From assembly GCF_001571325.1 (NCBI RefSeq), contig NZ_BCTO01000038.1, forward strand, positions 20,802 through 84,801: a DNA stretch of 64,000 nt, written 5' to 3'. A program made the position numbers and the translations under genes. The DNA comes from Delftia tsuruhatensis NBRC 16741. Its GTDB lineage: Bacteria; Pseudomonadota; Gammaproteobacteria; Burkholderiales; Burkholderiaceae_C. The notes under the pieces were generated by a model. That model ran no database searches and was not told the origin of the DNA. It saw nothing but the letters and a program-made list of their open reading frames with translations. Below, piece after piece: positions 8,493-14,745 of this stretch (position 1 is its first letter; every line of letters starts with the position of its first letter).

Positions 8493-8765
8493 TCAACCAT
8501 GGGCCACCTCCTCAACCTGGGTTGCGGACTGAGCCAGTTCGGGCCAGATGTCCTGCCAGTCGTTGGGGCGGAGGTCTCGGCGTGAGACGGTCCCGCTGGA
8601 CAGCGCTTCGATCCTGGGGCTAAGCGCCTTCGGAACCGGGCGCCGCCTCTTGATCCACTGGTTCACAGTGGGCGCGGATACCTGCAAAGCGCGAGCCAGG
8701 GCAGCTTGGCTGCCAACAAGATCGACAACCGCCTGCACCGCAAGTCCGGGGTGTGAGTAATTCAT
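8493..8765 (-). CDS. Cro-like repressor (YdaS-type HTH)
   Basis: A 90-residue protein with a helix-turn-helix at about residues 19-39 (GSQAALARALQVSAPTVNQW) followed by basic residues, the pattern of Cro/YdaS-type phage regulators. It is divergent from the S24 repressor gene and is the first gene of the leftward early operon. The early promoter -10 box lies only five bases before its ATG, so the transcript is probably leaderless. It presumably competes with the repressor for the shared operators. Confidence 0.8.
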   Translation of the reverse strand: MNYSHPGLAVQAVVDLVGSQAALARALQVSAPTVNQWIKRRRPVPKALSPRIEALSSGTVSRRDLRPNDWQDIWPELAQSATQVEEVAHG

Positions 8766-8770
8766 ACCCC

Positions 8771-8799
8771 ATGATAAGGCCGTGCCTAATTTTTATCAA
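8771..8799 (-). promoter_or_regulatory. Leftward early promoter (PR-like)
   Basis: Read on the minus strand: TTGATA, a 17-base spacer, TATCAT (-35 at 8799-8794, -10 at 8776-8771). Operator O1 (AGGC-CGT-GCCT, centre 8782) lies in the spacer. The predicted start of transcription falls on the A of the cro ATG at 8765. The element is almost the same as the rightward early promoter at 10055-10083. Confidence 0.75.
8777..8787. promoter_or_regulatory. Operator O1
   Basis: AGGC-CGT-GCCT, centre 8782, inside the spacer of the cro promoter. It is the first of five matching palindromes in this immunity region and presumably blocks RNA polymerase when the S24 repressor is bound. Confidence 0.65.
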
Positions 8800-8800
8800 T

Positions 8801-8811
8801 AGGCATTGCCT
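8801..8811. promoter_or_regulatory. Operator O2
   Basis: AGGC-ATT-GCCT within the longer palindrome TAGGCATTGCCTA, centre 8806, exactly 24 bp from O1. It lies just upstream of the cro -35 box and covers the likely -35 region (TTGCCT) of the repressor promoter, as expected for a site that both represses cro and modulates the repressor gene. Confidence 0.65.
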
Positions 8812-8835
8812 ACTCGCACTCACACATGGAACATT

Positions 8836-8846
8836 AGGCAATGCTT
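8836..8846. promoter_or_regulatory. Operator O3, overlapping the repressor start codon
   Basis: AGGC-AAT-GCTT, centre 8841, an imperfect copy of the operator. The repressor ATG (8841-8843) lies inside it. By analogy with lambda OR3, binding here would limit repressor synthesis. Confidence 0.6.
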
Positions 8847-9563
8847 ACTGGTGAAAAATTAGGCCAGGCCATCGCTGAAGCCATCGAATTGAAGGGCGTC
8901 TCCAAGAAGGAGGTGGCCGAGCACTTCGAGGTTAGGCCTCCATCCGTCCAAGACTGGGTGAACCGCGGAACGATCAGCAAGGACAAGCTCCCCAAGCTCT
9001 GGAGCTACTTCGCAGACGTGGTCCAGCCAGCGCACTGGGGGCTACCAGATTACCCGCCGGGGACTACCGTCGACGCGTCCAAACATGGAGAGAACGTGAT
9101 CCAGGTGATTGATGACACACCGCCGCCTGGTTATGTGCGTCTGCAGCATCTTTCGGTCCGGCCGTCGATGGGCCCAGGCTCGCACATTGACGAGGCCGTG
9201 CAGATCGTCCGGCATCTCGATGTGTTGGAAAGCTGGGTCCGCAAGAAAATCGGGACCGTCAATCCCGAGCGCATCAAGATCATGACGGGCAACGGCCACA
9301 GCATGAAACCAACGATTCAAGATGAAGACTTGGTGTTTGTGGATATGGGCCAGCGCACCATTGACGCACAGGGCATTTATGTCATCGATGTCTACAGCCG
9401 TCTCTTGTTGAAGAAAGCACTAATCCTTTCTGACGGCACCCTGGTTCTTCGCAGCGACAACATCGTGGACTATCCCGACGAAGAGCGAATTGATCTTCGC
9501 AAAGCATCTGAGTGCATCAACATTGCCGGCAAGGTGTTGGCCTGGTGGACTATGAAACATTGA
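8841..9563 (+). CDS. Prophage repressor, HTH plus S24 peptidase-like domain
   Basis: A 240-residue lysogeny repressor. The N-terminal helix-turn-helix is at about residues 20-41 (VSKKEVAEHFEVRPPSVQDW). The C-terminal LexA/S24 domain keeps the serine (NGHSMKPT, Ser154) and lysine (RLLLKKA, Lys191/192) of the protease dyad. The Ala-Gly or Cys-Gly bond usually cut in this class is not obvious: the hinge reads RPSMGPGSH at about 107-115. The ATG lies inside operator O3 with no ribosome binding site, so the maintenance transcript may be leaderless, as for lambda cI. It is followed by an intrinsic terminator. Confidence 0.88.
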   Translation: MLTGEKLGQAIAEAIELKGVSKKEVAEHFEVRPPSVQDWVNRGTISKDKLPKLWSYFADVVQPAHWGLPDYPPGTTVDASKHGENVIQVIDDTPPPGYVRLQHLSVRPSMGPGSHIDEAVQIVRHLDVLESWVRKKIGTVNPERIKIMTGNGHSMKPTIQDEDLVFVDMGQRTIDAQGIYVIDVYSRLLLKKALILSDGTLVLRSDNIVDYPDEERIDLRKASECINIAGKVLAWWTMKH

Positions 9564-9587
9564 ATGCGCACTCCCCCTGAGAACGCG

Positions 9588-9610
9588 AGCCCGCCTTGAG
9601 CGGGCTTTTT
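9588..9610 (+). terminator. Terminator after the repressor gene
   Basis: AGCCCGC, a five-base loop, GCGGGCT, then a run of T, 25 bases after the repressor stop codon. Confidence 0.8.
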
Positions 9611-9650
9611 CATGGCCGCCTGCTGGTGGGTAGAGAACCATGCAACAACT

Positions 9651-9670
9651 TACTGTACACACATACAGTC
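9651..9670. promoter_or_regulatory. LexA (SOS) box
   Basis: TACTGTACACACATACAGTC agrees with the LexA consensus (CTG-N10-CAG with alternating AT flanks) at 16 of 20 positions when compared with TACTGTATATATATACAGTA. It overlaps a possible promoter, TGTACA (9654) and CATACT (9677) with 17 bases between, placed to drive the gene at 9717. This suggests control by the host SOS repressor. Confidence 0.7.
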
Positions 9671-9716
9671 ATCATGCATACTAGAACTGTGTTTTTAACC
9701 AGCACCAAGGATGCAC

Positions 9717-10016
9717 ATGACCACTTCCGACCTCACCTCGTTCCGAGTCACCCTTCAAGACTGCATCGGCATCGAGCATGACATCAAGGCCAAGGCCGAA
9801 GCCCGCTTTGCCAAGGTGATTCAACGTAGCTTCCCTAACCAAGAGGCTATGACACGGGCCTACAAGCTCTTCAACGATGCAGCTGAGGGCGGCGTAATCG
9901 GGAAGGCGAACGAGCCAGTGGCGCTTTCTTGGCAGAAGGCCTATGAGGCGGCCCAGCAAGCCGGACTCCAGGGGATTGCCGTGGAGGAGGCCTATTTTGA
10001 AGTCCGTCTCCACTGA
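9717..10016 (+). CDS. SOS-boxed small protein, candidate antirepressor
   Basis: A 99-residue protein starting MTTSDLTSFRVTLQDCIGIE; AAGGA lies five bases before the ATG at 9717 (an ATG two codons earlier lacks one). It is mostly predicted helical, mildly basic at the N-terminus, with no membrane segment. No family is recognised. Position is the clue: alone between the repressor and the second operator pair, with a LexA box upstream. In phage 186 the antirepressor Tum, which inactivates the phage repressor, is also a small gene under LexA control. That role here is an inference. Confidence 0.6.
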   Translation: MTTSDLTSFRVTLQDCIGIEHDIKAKAEARFAKVIQRSFPNQEAMTRAYKLFNDAAEGGVIGKANEPVALSWQKAYEAAQQAGLQGIAVEEAYFEVRLH

Positions 10017-10042
10017 CCACATCGGCAAATACATCAAAAATA

Positions 10043-10053
10043 AGGCATCGCCT
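10043..10053. promoter_or_regulatory. Operator O4
   Basis: AGGC-ATC-GCCT, centre 10048, the same palindrome as at the cro promoter but 1.2 kb away on the far side of the repressor gene. It lies just upstream of the -35 box of the rightward promoter, as O2 does for cro. Confidence 0.65.
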
Positions 10054-10054
10054 A

Positions 10055-10083
10055 TTGCACAAAATTAGGCATCGCCTTATCAT
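10055..10083 (+). promoter_or_regulatory. Rightward early promoter (PL-like)
   Basis: TTGCAC, 17 bases, TATCAT, with operator O5 in the spacer. Over 29 bases it differs from the cro promoter at only five positions. It points into the rightward accessory operon and is the probable counterpart of lambda PL. Confidence 0.7.
10067..10077. promoter_or_regulatory. Operator O5
   Basis: AGGC-ATC-GCCT, centre 10072, 24 bp from O4. The O4-O5 spacing and the placement of O5 between -35 and -10 repeat the O2-O1 arrangement at the cro promoter. Confidence 0.65.
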
Positions 10084-10412
10084 CAAACTCAACCTACTCA
10101 GCCACCGCACATGCGGACGGGCAGAGAAGTTGGGCACCACGGCATCGGCCGGGCTCGCCCCGGTCTTTCACAAGTTGCAGCCGATGCTTGCCCCACCTGC
10201 GGTGGCATTCCGGCACACGCATCAGCGGGCAGGGGCCGCTGCTCTGCTCTGGCAGTCCTGCCAGGCCACAGTCCGTCAAAGCACGGTACACGGGCAGTTT
10301 GGTGAGGCAAACAGGATTGCCAAGATCAGAAACATGTTGAGGTTTACAGGGATACCAAGATCAGCAAAGCCCTGCGCGAAAGCGCTGACAGCCCGGAAAG
10401 AACGGGCGAAAC

Positions 10413-10443
10413 AAAAGCGGCTTCCCAGGGAGGCCGCTTTTGT
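10413..10443 (+). terminator. Terminator in the early leader
   Basis: AAAGCGGC pairs with GCCGCTTT around a TTCCCAGGGA-type inner stem, followed by TGTTTC. It resembles an intrinsic terminator and would stop rightward early transcription unless read through. Confidence 0.6.
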
Positions 10444-10556
10444 TTCCGCCACAGAAGTGACCACCGTGAATCATCGCGAGCCTTTCTCCAGCGGCCTGCG
10501 CCACGGCCAAGCAGCCCAGAACTGGACAGAGTACCCGCCCTGCGCAACGCAGGGCA

Positions 10557-10575
10557 AACCCAAGCGTCTTGGGTT
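10557..10575. other. Perfect hairpin in the early leader
   Basis: AACCCAAG, loop CGT, CTTGGGTT. There is no T run, so it is a structured RNA element rather than a terminator; its role is unknown. Confidence 0.45.
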
Positions 10576-10758
10576 GCAGGGCGCTTCGGTTTGACGCCGC
10601 GCATCCGCCCTCTCAAGCACCCGCCTTTGGATGCACATGCGGCCTTCTTTTTCGCCGGGCCTGGGTTTCTCTCTTCGCAACCACCAGCCATCTCGCCCAC
10701 GCAGCCGCCACGCGGCACCGGCTCTTTTCTTCGTCTCGCCCAACATCGGAGATCTGCC

Positions 10759-11100
10759 ATGGCAAACGCCACCCCATCGAGTCGTCCACCTCGCAAACCG
10801 AAGGCGGAGCATCTGAGCATGCTCTACCCAAAGTCGCCTGGCACACATCACCCAGCTTTCTGGCTCGCCGCCTATTTCCGGGATCTGGCGGAAACCGCAG
10901 CCTTGGATCAGCTCTGCAAACGCAGCCACGCAAAGCGCGGCCCCGGCACGGACAACGTTACCCAACTTGCTCTCTATGGAGCGCGCACCAAGCAGACAGA
11001 TGAGACGAGTGCGTCTGCAGCACGAACCCGGGATGACGGGATGCTGCTCTTCGCCTGGCCCGGCACCAAGTTTTTCGGCGCGGACACGGAGCATCAATGA
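10759..11100 (+). CDS. Phage hypothetical protein (FWLAxYFRDLAE family, copy 1)
   Basis: A 113-residue protein starting MANATPSSRPPRKPKAEHLS, with GGAG upstream of the ATG. It shares FWLAAYFRDLAE and a C-terminal GMLLFAWPGTKFF with the product of the next gene, which it overlaps by ATGA. The pair therefore arose by tandem duplication of an unrecognised phage family. It is the first gene of the rightward early operon after the long leader. Confidence 0.6.
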   Translation: MANATPSSRPPRKPKAEHLSMLYPKSPGTHHPAFWLAAYFRDLAETAALDQLCKRSHAKRGPGTDNVTQLALYGARTKQTDETSASAARTRDDGMLLFAWPGTKFFGADTEHQ

Positions 11101-11348
11101 GCCCGCCGTACCCCGAGACACCGCCGACAACCCCACCTGGCCCGTTCTGGCTGGCCACCTACTTCCGCGACCTTGCCGAAGGCGCCGAGATGGAGCGCGA
11201 GGGTGCCGGCCACCCCCTGATCTGGAGCGCATGTGCGCTGCTGAGCTACGCGGGATATGCGGCACTGGACGAGGCCAGGCACAGCGGAATGCTGCTCTAC
11301 GCCTGGTGCGGAACCACCTTCTTTGACCAACCAACGGCCCGCCACTGA
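11097..11348 (+). CDS. Phage hypothetical protein (FWLAxYFRDLAE family, copy 2)
   Basis: An 83-residue protein whose ATG overlaps the stop of copy 1. It keeps FWLATYFRDLAEGAEMER and GMLLYAWCGTTFF and has a hydrophobic centre (ACALLSYAGYAAL). The stop codon lies in the loop of a nine-base-pair hairpin (11334-11357). The function is unknown. Confidence 0.6.
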   Translation: MSPPYPETPPTTPPGPFWLATYFRDLAEGAEMEREGAGHPLIWSACALLSYAGYAALDEARHSGMLLYAWCGTTFFDQPTARH

Positions 11349-11357
11349 GCGGGCCGT
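11334..11357. other. GCCCGC/GCGGGC hairpin at a gene junction
   Basis: ACGGCCCGC, six-base loop containing the TGA stop of the upstream gene, GCGGGCCGT. There is no T run. It is one of several similar hairpins at gene junctions of this operon (also 14445, 15788, 17680). Confidence 0.55.
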
Positions 11358-11376
11358 ACTCATTCAGGAGAGCCGC

Positions 11377-11610
11377 ATGAAGCACGCGCGCATCACACGC
11401 CCCTCCACCCCGATCACCGATCAGGCCTTTGTCTACCGCCGCAGCGAGCACACCAACGTGGCCCAGACCTTCGCCAGGGCGCGCGAGCAGCTGGCCAGCG
11501 CTGCAGCTGCTGCCCCTCCACCCAAGCGCCGCAGCCGCAAGGCCAGCACCGCAGATGCGCCCGCCGCAACCAAGCTCCAGCAGATCCCGCTGGAACTGCC
11601 ATCCCTCTGA
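11377..11610 (+). CDS. Small basic phage protein
   Basis: A 77-residue protein starting MKHARITRPSTPITDQAFVY, with AGGAG at seven bases. The C-terminal half is Ala/Pro/Lys/Arg-rich (PPPKRRSRKAST), as in small nucleic-acid-binding proteins, and ends LQQIPLELPSL. The family was not recognised. Confidence 0.55.
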   Translation: MKHARITRPSTPITDQAFVYRRSEHTNVAQTFARAREQLASAAAAAPPPKRRSRKASTADAPAATKLQQIPLELPSL

Positions 11611-11623
11611 TTACTGGAGCCAC

Positions 11624-11752
11624 ATGCGCACTTTCACCATCAAATGCGGCTGCACGCAGCAGCAATTCGTCGGCGCCTGCACGCAAGACGCATGCGCCTG
11701 GGCGCTGGAGCAATTCGGAGACCGGCCCTATGTCGTCATCTGCCACCGCTGA
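11624..11752 (+). CDS. Very small phage protein
   Basis: A 42-residue frame (MRTFTIKCGCTQQQFVGACT) with GGAG before the ATG. Four cysteines in a short space may bind a metal. It overlaps the next gene by 23 bases. The call rests on start signals and tight packing in the operon. Confidence 0.5.
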   Translation: MRTFTIKCGCTQQQFVGACTQDACAWALEQFGDRPYVVICHR

Positions 11753-11945
11753 CCGCGAACACCACTGGGCCAGCGATTGGCACTACGCGCTGCGCCACGC
11801 CTTCGCACTGGCCGACGCCCACGCCCTTGCCGCTCGGCAGGCACGTCGCCCGCTCATCACCCAACGCGTCGCGTGGGCTGTCCAGTTCGACCGCTCGCGC
11901 GACCAGATCCACCGCCTTCTGCACCTTGACGGCACCCCGTCCTGA
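11730..11945 (+). CDS. Small phage protein
   Basis: A 71-residue protein starting MSSSATADREHHWASDWHYA, rich in Ala, His and Arg, predicted helical throughout (HAFALADAHALAARQARR). It begins inside the preceding small gene. No family is recognised; the codon bias supports it. Confidence 0.55.
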   Translation: MSSSATADREHHWASDWHYALRHAFALADAHALAARQARRPLITQRVAWAVQFDRSRDQIHRLLHLDGTPS

Positions 11946-11971
11946 CCCCCGCCACTTCACAGGAGACCACC

Positions 11972-12301
11972 ATGGCCCGCCAAATCATCATTGCCATTTC
12001 CGCCGACGACGAGGGCCGCGTTGCCCTGACCACCAACCTGCCCCGGCCCGTGCCTGGGCGCGGCCTGCACACCGAGGACGCGGCCGCACTGGAGCTGCTG
12101 CGCATGGCACAGCACCTGCCCAACCTCGAAACCACCACCTACGACGCCAACCACCTGGCACCGGATGCGGCCGAGGCCTTCGACCTGATCCGCGAGCTGA
12201 TCAACCCCGATGGGTACGGCTACTCGGTCACCGCCGAAGTCGGCAACCACGCACGCCGCGTGCTGCAGATCAAGGGGCAGCAGGTCGGTCTCCCACTATG
12301 A
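11972..12301 (+). CDS. Phage hypothetical protein
   Basis: A 109-residue acidic protein starting MARQIIIAISADDEGRVALT, with AGGAG before the ATG. Alternating strands and helices suggest a small globular fold. Its stop overlaps the start of the HNH gene (ATGA). The function is unknown. Confidence 0.6.
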   Translation: MARQIIIAISADDEGRVALTTNLPRPVPGRGLHTEDAAALELLRMAQHLPNLETTTYDANHLAPDAAEAFDLIRELINPDGYGYSVTAEVGNHARRVLQIKGQQVGLPL

Positions 12302-13137
12302 GCAAGAACACGCCATGGCGGGCCGAGGATGACGCCTACCTGCGCGAGCACTACCCCACCCAGCCCACCGCCGACGTCGCTGCGCACCTGCAGCGCACGG
12401 CCAGGCATGTGCAGCAGCGGGCCTATGACCTGGGCGTGAAAAAGGCGCCGGGCGCCAAGACCCTGCGCACAGGCCGCTGGACACACCTTGATGACCTGCT
12501 GCAGCTGCTGTATGCCGACATGCTCAACGAGGACCTGGGTGAGCTGCTGGGGATGCCTATGCAGGACATCGCCACCCGGGCCAGCCGCCTGGGCCTGCAC
12601 AAGACTCCTGCTGTGCTTGCCCAAACCTACCGCGCTTCCATGCTGCGCCAGGGCCAGCGGCCGGGGCAGTTCACAGCAGGATTCAATCCGTGGAACAAGG
12701 GGAAGCATGGGTACAGCGTGGAGCAGGGAAAAAGCCATTTCAAGACCGGCAACAGGCCACCGACCTGGGTGCCCGTGGGCACAGAGCGCTGGACCACGCC
12801 GCCACGCGCGCTGCCGCACGCAGCCCGCTACCTCAAACGCAAGGTAGCCGAGCCAAACCGCTGGGCGCTGGTGCACCGCATCGTGTGGGAGCAGCACCAC
12901 GGCCCGATCCCGGAGGGCCATGCCGTCATCTTCCATGACGGAGACACCTCCAATTTCGACATCAACAACCTGCGCTGCATCTCACGCGCAGAGCTGTCCC
13001 GCAGCAACGGGGCCGCCGTACCCATCGACCTGCTGCCCGTGTGGCAACTCACACGCCAGCTGGACCAAGAGATCAAGGAAATTGAGAAAGCCGAGCATGA
13101 CCACCACCACAACCGACACCCAGCCCACGCCACCTGA
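12298..13137 (+). CDS. HNH endonuclease with N-terminal Myb/SANT-like region
   Basis: A 279-residue protein starting MSKNTPWRAEDDAYLREHYP. The N-terminal WRAEDDAYLREHYPTQPTAD repeat-like segments (also WTHLDDLLQLLYADML) look like Myb/SANT or GcrA-like DNA-binding helices. The C-terminal half carries an HNH fold with VHRIVWEQHHGPIPEGHAV and DINNLRCISRAE, as in HNH_3 homing-type nucleases. It is likely a DNase; whether it acts as a homing enzyme or in packaging or exclusion is not known. The start overlaps the upstream stop by ATGA. Confidence 0.8.
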   Translation: MSKNTPWRAEDDAYLREHYPTQPTADVAAHLQRTARHVQQRAYDLGVKKAPGAKTLRTGRWTHLDDLLQLLYADMLNEDLGELLGMPMQDIATRASRLGLHKTPAVLAQTYRASMLRQGQRPGQFTAGFNPWNKGKHGYSVEQGKSHFKTGNRPPTWVPVGTERWTTPPRALPHAARYLKRKVAEPNRWALVHRIVWEQHHGPIPEGHAVIFHDGDTSNFDINNLRCISRAELSRSNGAAVPIDLLPVWQLTRQLDQEIKEIEKAEHDHHHNRHPAHAT

Positions 13138-13450
13138 AACGAGCGGCATGGGCCAGCTGCAATCGCTGCTGCTCCAGACCATCAAGGATCTGCGCAACGG
13201 CTCCACCACACCGCAGATCGCCCGGGCTATCACCGACATTGGCCAGACCCTGGTGGCCAGCTCCCGCGCAGAGATCGAGTTCGCGCGGATCACCAAGTCC
13301 TCGCGCGTGGGATTTCTTGACTCGCCAGCGCTGCAGGCAGCGCTTCCAAGGCTCACGGCAGACGGGTCCGGCCACACCACGCCGTTGCCACCGGGCCAGC
13401 ACTGGCAAGGCCTTGTCCACCGCACCAGCGACGAGGAGCCCACGCGATGA
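13097..13450 (+). CDS. Phage hypothetical protein
   Basis: A 117-residue protein starting MTTTTTDTQPTPPETSGMGQ. The core ARAITDIGQTLVASSRAEIE looks like a long helix as found in a common but uncharacterised phage protein. It overlaps the HNH gene by 41 bases and is coupled to the next gene through ATGA. Confidence 0.6.
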   Translation: MTTTTTDTQPTPPETSGMGQLQSLLLQTIKDLRNGSTTPQIARAITDIGQTLVASSRAEIEFARITKSSRVGFLDSPALQAALPRLTADGSGHTTPLPPGQHWQGLVHRTSDEEPTR

Positions 13451-13686
13451 CTCATCATCAGCCCAAAGGCTCCATGTGCCAGACCTGCAGCGGCGGCAGC
13501 CAGACCTGCGCAACGTTGCCCTTCGCCACCATGCCCGTCATCAAGGCATATCCGGATGGAGTCAAGGCGGTGAAGTGCAGCGCCCACCAGCCGGCTGCCG
13601 GCGCGCCATCGCGGCGCTGCCTGAGCTGCGGGGCCACGGTTCCTGCGGAACTGGCCGAAGGCGAGGGCCTGCCTTACGGCCATTGA
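13447..13686 (+). CDS. Small cysteine-pair (zinc-ribbon-like) phage protein
   Basis: A 79-residue protein with CQTCSGG near the N-terminus and RRCLSCGATVP near the C-terminus, two CxxC knuckles consistent with a zinc ribbon. It is translationally coupled to the previous gene. Its partner is unknown. Confidence 0.6.
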   Translation: MTHHQPKGSMCQTCSGGSQTCATLPFATMPVIKAYPDGVKAVKCSAHQPAAGAPSRRCLSCGATVPAELAEGEGLPYGH

Positions 13687-13827
13687 TCGACAGACCCCTG
13701 GCTCAGCCCATACTGGAGCACTGATTGCAAGCCACGAGGGAAATTCGCGGTAATGATTGCGCACCGCATTTGTTTACAGCCGAGTCAACGCATTCGCTTG
13801 GCAGAGATAGATTTCTTGGCCCACCCT

Positions 13828-14409
13828 CTAACCTTGAATCGTGAATATCCTCTTTATGTAATTTCTCAGCCTAGGATCATGCTGAATTAACTCATCTTGA
13901 AGCAGCTCAACTGTCTTTCGATACCTACTGAGTACGATTCTTGCACCTCGATCTGGCCCGGAAGTACTCTCCAAGCGCTTCAGTTTGGCAATATTCGCTC
14001 GCGCCGCTCTCCACGGAGCAAGAGCTGGCGCGGGCAGTTCTGAGGCTCTCACCTCTTGAAACAAAACAGTCAATGAATCAATAGATTCTCTGCAATGACT
14101 AAGTGCCTGTCTAGTCGTACCCTTGCGATCCGCAAATAGTTCAATCTCATCAAAGACACTGAGCTGGTGCGATAGGCAAGCCACAGCTAGTGAGAAATGA
14201 TTTGCCCTACCAATTCTTGCCTGCAAGTACGGCAACCAGAGAGCAACAACTAAGGCGCCAAAAGCGCCAAAAAACTGCATCCATCCGGACCATTCCGATC
14301 TCGTCATGCAGGTTGCCCACGATTCAATCCACAAGAAACAATACTCTGGCGCGGGCTTGGCTGCATTGACTGCAGCAGCAAGGCCTGCCATCAACTGATT
14401 GGTATCCAT
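13828..14409 (-). CDS. Membrane-anchored protein on the opposite strand (moron)
   Basis: A 193-residue protein starting MDTNQLMAGLAAAVNAAKPA, with AAAGGAGAGG just before its ATG. One membrane segment at about residues 43-61 (WMQFFGAFGALVVALWLPYL) is followed by a mostly helical cytoplasmic part. It is the only minus-strand gene inside the rightward operon and is visibly poorer in GC than its neighbours, signs of an independently acquired cargo gene. Such genes are often expressed in the lysogen and may alter host surface or phage resistance; no function is recognised. Confidence 0.65.
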   Translation of the reverse strand: MDTNQLMAGLAAAVNAAKPAPEYCFLWIESWATCMTRSEWSGWMQFFGAFGALVVALWLPYLQARIGRANHFSLAVACLSHQLSVFDEIELFADRKGTTRQALSHCRESIDSLTVLFQEVRASELPAPALAPWRAARANIAKLKRLESTSGPDRGARIVLSRYRKTVELLQDELIQHDPRLRNYIKRIFTIQG

Positions 14410-14444
14410 CGCCTCTCCTTTGCAGGCGAATCCTATATCTCCCG

Positions 14445-14478
14445 AAGCCCGAACGGTGCAAGCCGCTCGGGCTTTTCC
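14445..14478 (+). terminator. Hairpin with short T run before the DUF7220-like gene
   Basis: AAGCCCGA, 14-base loop, TCGGGCTT, then TTCC. It is the same type as the other gene-junction hairpins of this operon. Confidence 0.5.
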
Positions 14479-14496
14479 TCATTCCTGGAGCCTCCA

Positions 14497-14745
14497 ATGA
14501 ACCAAACCCGCCTTGGCTCGCTGATCGAGACCCTGATGAACGTGGCCATCGGGCTGCTGGTCAGCATCGTGGCAAACGCCCTGGTGTTCCCCCGATTCGG
14601 CTTCGCGCCCAGCCTGGGCGAGAACGTGGCCATCAGCCTGATCTACACGGCCATCTCCATCGCTCGCCAGTACGTGCTGCGCCGCTGGTTCAACGCCAGG
14701 CTGCAGCGCGCGGCCGCCCGGATGGCGGAGGCGGTCGGCACATGA
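14497..14745 (+). CDS. Small two-helix phage membrane protein (DUF7220-like)
   Basis: An 82-residue protein starting MNQTRLGSLIETLMNVAIGL. Two hydrophobic segments (MNVAIGLLVSIVANALVF and ENVAISLIYTAISIARQYVL) and the ending LRRWFN match a small family common next to phage methyltransferase genes. Its function is unknown. The stop overlaps the methyltransferase ATG. GGAG lies upstream of its start. Confidence 0.7.
   Translation: MNQTRLGSLIETLMNVAIGLLVSIVANALVFPRFGFAPSLGENVAISLIYTAISIARQYVLRRWFNARLQRAAARMAEAVGT

Larger units (their letters stand above)
10084..10758 (+). other. Gene-free leader of the rightward early operon
   Basis: No convincing gene is seen in these 675 bases: the open frames have no codon bias, no start signals and no family resemblance. 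The stretch holds two hairpins (10413-10443 and 10557-10575). It may be an untranslated leader where antitermination or attenuation acts, as between lambda PL and N, but no N-like gene or nut site was recognised. Confidence 0.5.

Noticed and set aside
7955..8515. Minus-strand frame following cro, overlapping its stop
   Set aside because: It looks like a natural next gene, but the plus-strand frame over the same bases has a coiled coil and a conserved-looking CxxC...CxxC pattern with a ribosome binding site, which is hard to get by chance.
10055..10594. 179-codon frame after the rightward early promoter
   Set aside because: It begins inside operator and promoter DNA, runs through a terminator-like hairpin and lacks codon bias or a ribosome binding site.
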